Source of the DNA: Floccifex porci | GTDB taxonomy: Bacteria > Bacillota_I > Bacilli_A > Erysipelotrichales > Erysipelotrichaceae | Assembly: GCF_009696175.1 (NCBI RefSeq) | Contig: NZ_VUMM01000001.1 | Location: 186,001-250,000 of the forward strand | Reading direction: 5' to 3' | Length of the DNA stretch: 64,000 bases | Shown here: positions 1 through 7,988 of the stretch, one piece after another | How positions within the stretch are numbered: the stretch's first letter is position 1 | Layout of the letters: every line of letters starts with the position of its first letter | Position numbers and translations under genes: made by a program | Notes under the pieces: model-generated | What the model was told of the DNA's origin: nothing | What the model saw: the letters and a program-made list of their open reading frames with translations, nothing else | Databases searched by the model: none

Positions 1-334
1 AGAAATCCATTGTGATATCTCCAAAACCATCAAAGCATTCTTTGGCATCAAAGTCTGCAAATGGATATGGACCATACTCATTTAAACGATTGTTTCCATC
101 GTGAGAACATTCCTGACCAACAACGATAATATCTAAATTCTTTTCTATAATCGCATCGGCAAGATTCCAGGATTGATGGAAAGTCGCATCTTCATCTAAA
201 AATAAGTTCTGACCATCAAACATATAGAGTACAGGATACTGTATTCCACTGTCCTGATAGTTATCTGGAATATACATATGTATCATTCGATCTTCATTGA
301 ATGCAGACATATGCATACTAAATTTTTTTATCAC
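1..334 (-). CDS. Putative esterase, alpha/beta-hydrolase fold (3' end cut by window)
   Basis: The visible N-terminal 111 codons read VIKKFSMHMSAF, then YPVLYMFDGQNLF, then IIVVGQECSH. This order matches the start of the esterase D-like family, where a beta-strand precedes a conserved DGQNLF segment. The nucleophile elbow lies beyond the window edge, so activity cannot be judged. I chose the GTG at 334 because AAAGG lies 9 nt upstream; the next in-frame ATG (316) has no ribosome site. The gene starts 17 nt after the stop of the ATP-grasp gene on the same strand, so the two are probably cotranscribed and may act on one compound. The substrate is unknown. Confidence 0.75.
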   Translation of the reverse strand, partial: MIKKFSMHMSAFNEDRMIHMYIPDNYQDSGIQYPVLYMFDGQNLFLDEDATFHQSWNLADAIIEKNLDIIVVGQECSHDGNNRLNEYGPYPFADFDAKECFDGFGDITMDF

Positions 335-351
335 ACACAAAATCCTTTCTA

Positions 352-1539
352 TTAGATTGTCATGAGTGCTTTTTGATAGAATTCCTCTCTTCTTTCTTTT
401 GTTTTCCAGCGAGCTACAACCAGAACATCACCCATGGCAGCAGCAAATGCTTTAGGCAAATGCTTTACATAAATAATTTCTTTACCAAATTCCTTCTTTA
501 AATCTTCTACACTGTATTTGTAGTTAAGGCTGTTTCGTCTACCTGCAAAACCAGCTGAATAAGGCTTTTCTTTAAATTCTGGGCTTTGTTGAGTTAAAAT
601 TACTTTTGCCCATAAATCATAAACATCAATATCACAGGAATAATTCATCAAATCCGGACAAATTCCTCCTGGTGGTCTAAAGTTTACTTCCAATCCTAAA
701 ACAAATCCTTTTTTACCTAATCCTTCTACATCCTGATTTAAACGGAAGAATTCACAATGGAAGAAACGATTTTTTAACTGGAATGCTTTAATTGTTTTTT
801 TAGCCAGCTGCCAGTATTCATCACTGATTTCCAATGTAGTATAAGAAGCCATACTTAACTGGTTATTTACACTTTCCATACAGCTTCCGATATAATCCAT
901 ACTGCTTAAGAAACGGATATTACTGTTGGCATCACAGATACCATCCAATGTAAATACAGTACCATCCACAAATTCTTCAAGAATCATATGGTATTGCAGA
1001 GTTTTTTCGTAATAATGTTTTAAATCTTCATCATTGTACAGTTTATAAGTAAAGCTGGCTCCTACACCATGATCTGGTTTTAATACTAAAGGATAACCAA
1101 CCTTATGAGCAAAATCCAATGCAGTATCTAATGAATCCACCAATGTATAACGAGCAGTAGGTATATTAACGGATTCATAATATTTTTTCATAGCTGCTTT
1201 TGACTGAAATTCATCAATCTGTGCAAAACTGAATCCGCTTTTCACATTGAAATCATCACGTAAACGAGCATCCAGTGTTAACCAGGCTTCATTGTTGGAT
1301 TCGATCCAGTCAATCTTACCATATTTAAATGTATAGTAACCTAATGCACGTACCATATCATCATAATTGCTGAAACTTTGAACAACATAACATTCATCAC
1401 AATATTCTTTTAATTCAGGCTGTAATGAATTATAAGGTGTATCTACGATTGCTAATACTTTCGCTCCATATTTTTTTAATCCACGACAGAACATCCAGTA
1501 ATTGTCGGGATAATTAGGGGAAATAAATACAAAATTCAT
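352..1539 (-). CDS. ATP-grasp domain ligase of unknown substrate
   Basis: This 395-residue protein has the carbamoyl-phosphate-synthase-like ATP-grasp layout. An N-terminal pre-ATP domain (MNFVFISPNYP) is followed by a nucleotide-binding part around YPLVLKPDHGVGAS (about residues 148-161), EEFVDGTVFTLDG and the metal-binding segment LGLEVNFRPPGG. Enzymes of this fold join a carboxylate to an amine or thiol with ATP cleavage; I cannot name the substrate. It has its own promoter and is followed after 17 nt by an esterase gene, so a ligase/hydrolase pair acting on the same ester or peptide-like product is possible. That pairing is inference. Confidence 0.8.
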   Translation of the reverse strand: MNFVFISPNYPDNYWMFCRGLKKYGAKVLAIVDTPYNSLQPELKEYCDECYVVQSFSNYDDMVRALGYYTFKYGKIDWIESNNEAWLTLDARLRDDFNVKSGFSFAQIDEFQSKAAMKKYYESVNIPTARYTLVDSLDTALDFAHKVGYPLVLKPDHGVGASFTYKLYNDEDLKHYYEKTLQYHMILEEFVDGTVFTLDGICDANSNIRFLSSMDYIGSCMESVNNQLSMASYTTLEISDEYWQLAKKTIKAFQLKNRFFHCEFFRLNQDVEGLGKKGFVLGLEVNFRPPGGICPDLMNYSCDIDVYDLWAKVILTQQSPEFKEKPYSAGFAGRRNSLNYKYSVEDLKKEFGKEIIYVKHLPKAFAAAMGDVLVVARWKTKERREEFYQKALMTI

Positions 1540-1568
1540 ACTTTTTTCTCACTTTCTTTTTTTTTATA

Positions 1569-1597
1569 AATATACTCTATTTTTATAGGATTCACAA
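1569..1597 (-). promoter_or_regulatory. SigA-type promoter of the ATP-grasp/esterase pair
   Basis: On the minus strand TTGTGA (1597-1592) is separated by exactly 17 nt from TATATT (1574-1569). This places transcription initiation about 25 nt upstream of the ATP-grasp ATG at 1539. Confidence 0.55.
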
Positions 1598-1626
1598 TAA
1601 AAAAAGTATAGGGAATCTAATACAAT

Positions 1627-1657
1627 AAAAACGATTTGAAGCATACAAATCGTTTTT
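1627..1657 (-). terminator. Intrinsic terminator after the amidase-like gene
   Basis: A perfect 12-bp stem (AAAAACGATTTG and its complement) closes a 7-nt loop. On the minus strand it is followed by TTTTTATTG. It lies 47 nt past the stop of the amidase-like gene and separates it from the ATP-grasp transcription unit. Confidence 0.8.
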
Positions 1658-1703
1658 GAGTGGAATCAGTAAAGACCTGGGCTATTTTATGTTTTGATAA
1701 AGT

Positions 1704-2423
1704 TTAATTGATTTTATTCAGAAAAGCTTTTGCGATTGCCGAAGCTATTTTCTTTTGATATTCGATATCGCTCATTTGTGAGTAATCGGATGGATTGGAA
1801 ACATAGCCAAACTCAATAAATATTGTAGACAGATCGGAATCTGCCAGAATCGGAAAGTTTCCATAATGATCACTATCCAGTCCTTTAAATTCCGAATAAT
1901 TGATCTGCATGAGATTCTGTGCAATTTCATTGGATAAATCAATTAAAGAATCATTTGGCTGAGTAAAAATTGTATATCCTTTTTCCAGAGGATCGCTGTT
2001 GGAATTCAGTTCAATTCTTAACAGATAATCCGCTTTCTGGTCTTTTGCGATATTAATACGATAATTCGCATTTTCTTCTTCATTTTTATAAAAATTAATA
2101 GAATCGTCAATACGTGTATAAACTACATTGTAACCAGATTGTTTCAACGTATCGCCAATTATAAGTGCCAGATTCAAAGTGATATCTTTTGAATCGGTTT
2201 TTCCCTGGGATACAAAGCCACTATCTACTCCTCCATAGGCAGGATCGATGCATATGGTTGCTTTTGACTCACTGGATTTTAAATCAACATTATCATTCGT
2301 CATTAATGTCTCACCCTGATTTTCAGGGATACGAATAGTTTCTTTTAATTTAACAGATATATTCGGTTGAACAACCAGAGCTAAAAAGACTGCAATAATG
2401 ATATATATATAAGTTTTATTCAT
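1704..2423 (-). CDS. Membrane-anchored Amidase_3-fold protein lacking zinc ligands (pseudo-amidase)
   Basis: The 239-residue protein has one N-terminal signal-anchor (residues about 4-20), a 30-residue linker, and an N-acetylmuramoyl-L-alanine amidase (Amidase_3) fold to the end. Landmarks are CIDPAYGGVDSG, VVYTRIDD, YRINIAKDQKADYLLRIELNS and IFIEFGYVSNP. Active members bind zinc through GHGG, a Glu before the first helix, and SIHAN. Here these positions are Tyr63, Ser78 and Glu138. Only the catalytic-loop Glu204 remains. Amide hydrolysis in the canonical way is therefore unlikely. The protein may bind peptidoglycan or regulate another amidase outside the membrane. It is transcribed divergently from scpA. 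Confidence 0.8.
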   Translation of the reverse strand: MNKTYIYIIIAVFLALVVQPNISVKLKETIRIPENQGETLMTNDNVDLKSSESKATICIDPAYGGVDSGFVSQGKTDSKDITLNLALIIGDTLKQSGYNVVYTRIDDSINFYKNEEENANYRINIAKDQKADYLLRIELNSNSDPLEKGYTIFTQPNDSLIDLSNEIAQNLMQINYSEFKGLDSDHYGNFPILADSDLSTIFIEFGYVSNPSDYSQMSDIEYQKKIASAIAKAFLNKIN

Positions 2424-2442
2424 AAAGCCCCCTTTAGAACAA

Positions 2443-2451
2443 ATAATACCA
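2443..2451 (-). promoter_or_regulatory. Extended -10 of the amidase-like gene
   Basis: The minus strand reads TGG TATTAT (2451-2443), an extended -10 hexamer about 20 nt from the start codon. No good -35 element is visible. Confidence 0.4.
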
Positions 2452-2466
2452 CAATTTAACTTTATT

Positions 2467-2475
2467 TGATATAAT
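2467..2475 (+). promoter_or_regulatory. Extended -10 of the scpA operon
   Basis: TGA TATAAT is an extended -10 element whose hexamer (2470-2475) lies 15 nt before the scpA ATG. A short leader carrying GGTGAGA as ribosome site would result. No convincing -35 was found. Confidence 0.5.
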
Positions 2476-2490
2476 ACATGCGGTGAGAAT

Positions 2491-3225
2491 ATGGAATTTA
2501 AAGTAACAATCGATCAGTTTGAAGGTCCACTTGATTTAATGCTTCATTTAATTAAAGAAAATAAATTGGATCTTTTTGATTTAGATATGAACGTTTTAGC
2601 CAGTCAATACATCGATTATATTCAAAAAATGGAAGAAATCCATTTAGAAATTGCCAGTGAATATTTAGAGGAACTGGCTTCTTTAGTTGAATATAAAAGC
2701 CGAAAGCTTTTGCCAAGAAACGATGTGGAAGTTACCCAGGATTATGAAGAAGATCAAAGAGATAAGCTGGTAAATCGATTGCTGGAATATCAAAGGTATA
2801 AAGAAGCAAGTGAATTTTTAAAAGAGGAATTTGATAAAAGACAAAAACTCTACACTCGACCACAGGCTTCTATTGTATCTTCCTGGCAAAGTCAGCCGGT
2901 TCTGGATTCATTAGAAAAACAGTCACCTTATGATTTATTAAAAGCAATGAATCGGGTTGTTTCTCGTATGGCTATTTTAAAACCTTATCAGACCAAAGTA
3001 ACGATTAAAGAATTATCGGTTGAACAAAGAGTTGAACAGGTAAAACTGATTATAGAAAAACAGACAGATAAAATTTCATTTGAACAGCTATGTCTGGACT
3101 GTTCTAATTTACATATGGTAATAGTTACCTTTCTGTCTTTACTGGATTTAATACACCAGAGAATTATTACTTTTACAGTGGATGAAAAGGAAACCATTTG
3201 GGTATATAAAGGAGACGCAATATGA
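2491..3225 (+). CDS. scpA: Segregation and condensation protein A
   Basis: At 244 residues this is the kleisin subunit of the SMC-ScpAB condensin. It bridges SMC heads and works with ScpB in chromosome compaction and segregation at the nucleoid. The family N-terminus is clear (VTIDQFEGPLDLMLHLIKENKLDLFDL), followed by the EIASEYLEELASLVEYKSRKLLP segment, an acidic middle, and a C-terminal winged-helix region (FEQLCLDCSNLHMVIVTFLSLLDLI) that contacts the SMC cap. GGTGAGA precedes the ATG. The gene overlaps scpB by 4 nt (ATGA), the usual coupled arrangement. Identification is firm. Confidence 0.95.
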   Translation: MEFKVTIDQFEGPLDLMLHLIKENKLDLFDLDMNVLASQYIDYIQKMEEIHLEIASEYLEELASLVEYKSRKLLPRNDVEVTQDYEEDQRDKLVNRLLEYQRYKEASEFLKEEFDKRQKLYTRPQASIVSSWQSQPVLDSLEKQSPYDLLKAMNRVVSRMAILKPYQTKVTIKELSVEQRVEQVKLIIEKQTDKISFEQLCLDCSNLHMVIVTFLSLLDLIHQRIITFTVDEKETIWVYKGDAI

Positions 3226-3755
3226 ATACAAAAGCAATTATAGAAGGATTGCTGTTTTTGAGTGGAGAAGAAGGATTGAGTATAGAACAATTATCTGATG
3301 CCATCCAGATGGATGCTGGTTCTTTTATAGAAACACTAAAAGAAGAATATAGAAATCCAGATAAAGGATTTGAGCTGGTTGAATTTGCGAATCGATATAA
3401 ATTCATCACAAAAGAATTTGTATATCCTTACGCAAAAAACATTTTTGAAGAAGTGAAAGCTCCTTCCTTATCTCCAGCTGCTTTGGAAACACTGGCCATC
3501 ATTGCTTATAAACAGCCAATCACTCGTGTAGAAATTGAAGAAATTCGCGGGGTAAATTGTGAAATGATGTTAAAAAAATTACAGTTAAGAAATTTAATTG
3601 AAGCAAAAGATCGTAAAGATGTAATTGGAAAACCATTACTATATACGGTTACCGATGAATTCTTAGATACATTTCAGCTGGAATCTTTAAAAGAATTGCC
3701 AGAATTAAAACAGAAAGATTTTGAAGACAGTGAATTATTTGAGGAGATACAATAA
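3222..3755 (+). CDS. scpB: Segregation and condensation protein B
   Basis: ScpB (177 residues) forms a dimer of two tandem winged-helix domains that binds the ScpA linker and completes the condensin complex. Family signatures are IEGLLFLSGEEGLS near the start, then LSPAALETLAIIAYKQPITRVEIEEIRGVN (residues about 84-113), the most conserved part of the family. The start overlaps the scpA stop by 4 nt, so translation is probably coupled. rluB follows after 2 nt in the same operon. Confidence 0.95.
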   Translation: MNTKAIIEGLLFLSGEEGLSIEQLSDAIQMDAGSFIETLKEEYRNPDKGFELVEFANRYKFITKEFVYPYAKNIFEEVKAPSLSPAALETLAIIAYKQPITRVEIEEIRGVNCEMMLKKLQLRNLIEAKDRKDVIGKPLLYTVTDEFLDTFQLESLKELPELKQKDFEDSELFEEIQ

Positions 3756-3757
3756 AA

Positions 3758-4480
3758 ATGGAAAGATTACAAAAAGTTATTGCCAATGCGGGCATTTGTT
3801 CAAGACGTAAAGCAGAAGAATATATCCTTAATGGAAAAGTATTTGTCAATGGAGAAGTCTGTAAGAGGCTGGGAACAAAAGTAAGTGGAAACGATACCAT
3901 TGAAATCGATGGACAGATTCTGTCTTATCAGGAAAAAGAATATTATGTACTGAATAAGCCAAGAGGATGTATATGTACCAATGAAGATGAAAAACAGAGA
4001 AAAACAGCTGTAAGCTATATTGATACTGAAAGTCGTATTTATTGTGTAGGACGTTTAGATTATGATACAACAGGTGTATTGCTGTTAACGAATGATGGAA
4101 ACTTCTGTAATTTAATGACTCATCCACGTTATCATTTACCAAAAACCTATCGTGTAAATCTTCAAGGAACCTTAAAGGATGAAGATATAAAGAAAATCAA
4201 AAAAGGTCTTCATACCAAAGAAGAAAAATACCAGCCAGCTCGTATCAAGATGCTGGAAGTGGATCCTACCAGGGATCGATGTCAGTTTGAATTAACAATT
4301 TCTGAAGGAAAAAATCATCAGGTAAAAAATATGATGAAAGCGTTAGGATATGAAGTTCGCAAATTACATCGATGTTCTTTTTCTTTTATTAATGTAGAAG
4401 GAATGAAACCGGGTGAATATCGTAAATTAAAGCCTTTTGAAGTAAAAAAATTAAAGTTAGCGGCACAAGAAGGGGAATAA
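3758..4480 (+). CDS. rluB: rRNA pseudouridine synthase, RsuA/RluB family
   Basis: A 240-residue enzyme that isomerises uridine to pseudouridine in large-subunit rRNA. Residues 1-45 form an S4 RNA-binding domain (MERLQKVIANAGICSRRKAEE starts it). The catalytic domain has the GRLDYDTTGVLLLTNDG motif with nucleophile Asp101, and ends with the NHQVKNMMKALG and LHRCSF segments typical of RsuA/RluB. The position after scpAB is the one RluB occupies in many Bacillota, which favours RluB over RsuA or RluE. The exact target uridine is inferred from the family. Confidence 0.88.
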   Translation: MERLQKVIANAGICSRRKAEEYILNGKVFVNGEVCKRLGTKVSGNDTIEIDGQILSYQEKEYYVLNKPRGCICTNEDEKQRKTAVSYIDTESRIYCVGRLDYDTTGVLLLTNDGNFCNLMTHPRYHLPKTYRVNLQGTLKDEDIKKIKKGLHTKEEKYQPARIKMLEVDPTRDRCQFELTISEGKNHQVKNMMKALGYEVRKLHRCSFSFINVEGMKPGEYRKLKPFEVKKLKLAAQEGE

Positions 4481-4483
4481 AGA

Positions 4484-5209
4484 ATGAAACAGGTGTTTGT
4501 GGATCAGATCTGTGATGTCAATTCCAGAATTGTTTTAAATGAAAAAGAAGCTCATCATTTATTTGATGTATTACGAATTCAGAAAAAAGAAATTGTTCGC
4601 GTTGTAGGAGCCAATCAGCGTGTTTATTTAGCTCATCCCTGTAATAAACCTTATCTGGAAATATTTTCTGAAATTGAAGTATTAAATGAAAAAAAAGATA
4701 TTACTTTATGTGTAAGTCTTATTAAACAGGATAAATTCGAATGGATGCTTCAAAAAGCCTGTGAATTAAATGTCACAAGAATTGTTCCTTTTGAATCCAG
4801 ATATAGTGTTGTACATATTGATTCACAGAAAGTAGAAAAAAAGATGAATCGATGGTCACAAATTCTTTTGTCCAGCTGCAAACAATGCAATCGAAATGAT
4901 TTAGTGGAATTGTGTAATATTCAAAAAATTGAAAATCTGCATGAATTTCAAAGTGAATGCAATCTGGTAGCTTATGAAAAAGAGAATCAGTCAAAGCATA
5001 TTTCAAAGTTTTTAAAAAACAATCCAAAGAGCATTACAATATGTATTGGACCTGAAGGTGGTTTTGATGAAGCAGAAATTGATATCCTGAATGATGATCA
5101 TTTTCAGTGTGTATCATTGGGAAAATCAATTTTAAGAGCCGAAACAGCCAGTTTATACTGTTTAGCTGCTATAGATTACCAGAGAGCGTTAGAAGAGGAA
5201 AAAGAATGA
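4484..5209 (+). CDS. rsmE: 16S rRNA (uracil-1498-N3)-methyltransferase
   Basis: RsmE (241 residues) methylates N3 of U1498 in 16S rRNA with S-adenosylmethionine. A PUA-like N-terminal domain (about 1-70, with EAHHLFDVLRI) precedes a SPOUT methyltransferase domain. The trefoil-knot SAM site is visible as ICIGPEGGFDEAEID and SLGKSILRAETA. The ribosome site AGGGGAA overlaps the end of rluB. The 3' end overlaps mtaB by 4 nt (ATGA), so the genes are translated together. Confidence 0.93.
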   Translation: MKQVFVDQICDVNSRIVLNEKEAHHLFDVLRIQKKEIVRVVGANQRVYLAHPCNKPYLEIFSEIEVLNEKKDITLCVSLIKQDKFEWMLQKACELNVTRIVPFESRYSVVHIDSQKVEKKMNRWSQILLSSCKQCNRNDLVELCNIQKIENLHEFQSECNLVAYEKENQSKHISKFLKNNPKSITICIGPEGGFDEAEIDILNDDHFQCVSLGKSILRAETASLYCLAAIDYQRALEEEKE

Positions 5210-6492
5210 AATATAAGATATTAACATTGGGATGTAAAGTCAATTCTTATGAATCTCAGTATTATGAAGAACAGTTTGAAAAAAATGGATTTATAAAAGC
5301 AAACGCAAAAGAAATCAGTGATATATATATTATCAACACATGTACGGTCACCAATACCGCTGCCAGTAAATCCAGACAGAAAATACATCTGGCAAGAAAA
5401 GAAAATCCCAATGCGATCGTGGTTGCCATAGGATGTTATATACAGTTTATTGACAAGAAAAAAAGACAGGAACTGAATGTAGATTTAGTAATTGGTGCAA
5501 AAGATAAAAGTAAATTAGTTGATATTGTTATGGATTATATACAGAATCATAATCCACATAGTGTTCTTGATATAGAAGAATTTAATGAATTTGAAAGTAT
5601 GCCCATTAAAGAGTTTGAATCAAAAAAGAGAGCCTTTTTAAAGATTCAGGATGGATGCAATCAATATTGTTCTTATTGTGCCATTCCATATGCCAGAGGA
5701 CATGAAAGATGTTTGAAGAAAGAAGATGTAATAGAGATTGCCAGACAATTGTCTTTAAGCCATCACGATGAAATTGTTTTAACGGGGATTCATACAGGAC
5801 GTTATGCAGATGGCAATACCAATCTGGCAAAACTGTTAAAATTATTGCTGGAACATACGGATCCATCTATTCATTATCGTATCAGCAGTATAGAAATAAC
5901 AGAAGTCAGTGATGAATTATTAATGCTGATGAAAAAAAATCCTCGTATTTGTCATCATCTTCATATACCGATTCAAGCGGCTTGTGATAAAACTTTAGAA
6001 CGTATGAATCGTCCATATACGATAGATGAATTTAAAGAAAGAATAAATACGATACGTACAATGATTGATGACATTTCTATTTCCACTGATGTAATAACTG
6101 GTTTTGTTCAGGAAAGTGAAGAAGAATTTCAACAGACATATCAGAATTTAAAAGAAATCGGATTTTCTTTTTTGCATGTATTCCCTTATTCAAAACGAAG
6201 TGGGACAGAAGCCAGTAAAATGGATGGAGAAATTGATGGAATCACAAAAAAGAATAGAGTCAATCAATTATTAAAGCTTTCCAGTGAATTAAGACGAAAA
6301 GATATGGAACGTTTTGATACTCTGGAAGTTTTGATTGAAAATCATAAAGAAAATGTATATATGGGTTATTCAAATCAATATCATATGGTACATATATATT
6401 CATCTAAGAATTTAAGTGGTAGAATAAAAGTACGCTGGAATGAAATTAAGGACAATATATATATTGTGAAAGAAGGATCGATATGCGATTAA
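5206..6492 (+). CDS. mtaB: tRNA t6A37 methylthiotransferase
   Basis: MtaB (428 residues) is a radical SAM enzyme that converts t6A at tRNA position 37 to ms2t6A. The N-terminal UPF0004 domain carries the three Cys of the auxiliary cluster (LGCKVNSYES, NTCTVTN, AIGCY). The radical SAM CxxxCxxC is DGCNQYCSYCAIPYARG. A C-terminal TRAM-like region follows. I start it at 5206 (GAGGAAAAAGA upstream) rather than at an in-frame ATG 99 nt earlier, which lies deep inside rsmE and adds residues unlike the family. It overlaps murE by 10 nt. Confidence 0.93.
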   Translation: MKYKILTLGCKVNSYESQYYEEQFEKNGFIKANAKEISDIYIINTCTVTNTAASKSRQKIHLARKENPNAIVVAIGCYIQFIDKKKRQELNVDLVIGAKDKSKLVDIVMDYIQNHNPHSVLDIEEFNEFESMPIKEFESKKRAFLKIQDGCNQYCSYCAIPYARGHERCLKKEDVIEIARQLSLSHHDEIVLTGIHTGRYADGNTNLAKLLKLLLEHTDPSIHYRISSIEITEVSDELLMLMKKNPRICHHLHIPIQAACDKTLERMNRPYTIDEFKERINTIRTMIDDISISTDVITGFVQESEEEFQQTYQNLKEIGFSFLHVFPYSKRSGTEASKMDGEIDGITKKNRVNQLLKLSSELRRKDMERFDTLEVLIENHKENVYMGYSNQYHMVHIYSSKNLSGRIKVRWNEIKDNIYIVKEGSICD

Positions 6493-7922
6493 GTAAATTG
6501 TTTAAAAATGCTCCAACTGTAAATATTACAGGGTTATGTTTTGATTCTCGTAAAGTAAAAAAAGGAAATGTATATTTCTGTTTACCTGGATTGACATTTG
6601 ATGGACATGATTTTATTGATCAGGCCATTGATAAAGGGGCTATCTGTATTGTACATTCAAAAATTTTAGAAAATACGGATGCGAATGTGATTTATATACA
6701 GGTTGAAAATGTTGTAGAAGCTTTAAATGTATGTGCACGTATTTTTTATGGTCGTCCAACGGATAAAATGGTTATGTATGGAGTGACAGGTACAAATGGG
6801 AAAAGTACTATTACAAATATTATTCAGGCGATTTTAAATCCAGTCAGGCCATGTGGATATATAGGTACAATTGCGATACGTTATGGAAATGTAAATTTAG
6901 CTCCTGATCTAACCACTCCAGATGTACTTTTTCTTCATTCAAAATTAGCTGATATGGTTCGCTGTGGTATGAAAGCGTGTGCTTTAGAGGTCAGTTCACA
7001 TGGATTAGCTCAACATAGAGTGGATGCGATTTCTTTTGATGTTGCGATTTTTACTAATTTTACGTACGATCATCTGGATTTTCATGGAACATTTGAAAAT
7101 TATTTTGAAGCAAAATCTTTATTATTTAAAGAAAGAGTCAAAGAAGATGGTGTTTCAATTTTAAATATCGATGATGAAAAATATGAGGATCTTAAATCTG
7201 TTTCAAAAGCCAGAACGGTAAGTTATGGAATTAAAAACAAGGCTGATTATTTCGCAAAAGATCTGAAATTAACTTCTCATGAATCTCGTTTTACTTTAGT
7301 ATACAATCAGAATGAATATAAAGTAGTAACCAACCTGGTTGCTTTATACAATGTATACAATTTGCTGGCAGCGATTGCAGCTTTGCATGAAACAGGAATG
7401 CCATTAGATCAGATAATTGCAGCCTGTGACTCTATTCCACAGATTGAAGGGCGTATGGAACAGATCGATTGCGGACAGGATTTTCATGTAATTGTTGATT
7501 TTGCTCATACTCCTGATGGAATGGAAAAAATGATGAAATTTGGTCGTGATATCGCAAAAGAAAACAACTTAATTTCTGTATTTGGCTCAGCTGGTAAAAG
7601 AGACGTAGCCAAACGTAAAGTATTTGGTGAGATTGCAGAAAAATATTGTGATTATATTATATTGACAGAAGACGACCCAAGAGATGAAAGCAGTGAAGAT
7701 ATTGCCAGACAGATCAAAGAAGGTATTCAGACAAAAACCAATATTTTTATTCCAGATCGATATGAAGCCATTCGTCAGGCGGTACAGTATGCTAAATCCG
7801 GAGATGTTATTCTTTTATTAGGAAAAGGTGATGAAGTTTTTATGTATCATGAAAATGGTAGAGTTCCTTGGATTGGGGACAATAAAGCTGCAAAAGAATG
7901 TATAGAGGAAAGAATGTTATAG
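6483..7922 (+). CDS. murE: UDP-N-acetylmuramoyl-tripeptide synthetase
   Basis: MurE (479 residues) adds the third amino acid to UDP-MurNAc-L-Ala-D-Glu in the cytoplasm. Its three Mur-ligase domains are present: an N-terminal UDP-binding domain (CFDSRKVKKGNVYFCLPG), the ATPase with YGVTGTNGKST (about 100-110), and the C-terminal domain with DDPRDESSE. DNPR marks diaminopimelate-adding enzymes. The DDPR variant here does not settle between diaminopimelate and lysine. MurT/GatD elsewhere in the window shows that the stem Glu is amidated. The ATG follows GAAGGATCGAT and overlaps mtaB. The stop lies in the loop of a terminator. Confidence 0.92.
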   Translation: MRLSKLFKNAPTVNITGLCFDSRKVKKGNVYFCLPGLTFDGHDFIDQAIDKGAICIVHSKILENTDANVIYIQVENVVEALNVCARIFYGRPTDKMVMYGVTGTNGKSTITNIIQAILNPVRPCGYIGTIAIRYGNVNLAPDLTTPDVLFLHSKLADMVRCGMKACALEVSSHGLAQHRVDAISFDVAIFTNFTYDHLDFHGTFENYFEAKSLLFKERVKEDGVSILNIDDEKYEDLKSVSKARTVSYGIKNKADYFAKDLKLTSHESRFTLVYNQNEYKVVTNLVALYNVYNLLAAIAALHETGMPLDQIIAACDSIPQIEGRMEQIDCGQDFHVIVDFAHTPDGMEKMMKFGRDIAKENNLISVFGSAGKRDVAKRKVFGEIAEKYCDYIILTEDDPRDESSEDIARQIKEGIQTKTNIFIPDRYEAIRQAVQYAKSGDVILLLGKGDEVFMYHENGRVPWIGDNKAAKECIEERML

Positions 7923-7940
7923 TTCTTTCTTTTTTTTTTT
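7908..7940 (+). terminator. Intrinsic terminator embracing the murE stop codon
   Basis: GAAAGAA (7908-7914) pairs with TTCTTTC (7923-7929), followed by 11 T. The murE TAG sits in the 8-nt loop, ending the scpA-murE operon. Confidence 0.75.
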
Positions 7941-7944
7941 AAAG

Positions 7945-7953
7945 TGTTATAAT
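7945..7953 (+). promoter_or_regulatory. Extended -10 of the but gene
   Basis: TGT TATAAT is an extended -10 36 nt before the ATG at 7989. The T-run of the preceding terminator occupies the -35 area. The ribosome site is GGAGGG. Confidence 0.5.
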
Positions 7954-7988
7954 CAATTTGATAATTTTTTAACAATTGGAGGGATTTT

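Noticed and set aside
2988-3290. Opposite-strand ORFs across scpA-rluB and many other genes
   Set aside because: They are antisense shadows of well-identified genes without ribosome sites or family features.
5107-5205. In-frame ATG 99 nt upstream of mtaB that would lengthen the protein
   Set aside because: It lies inside rsmE without a ribosome site, and the extra residues are unlike the family. The ATG at 5206 has a good site and a typical 4-nt overlap.
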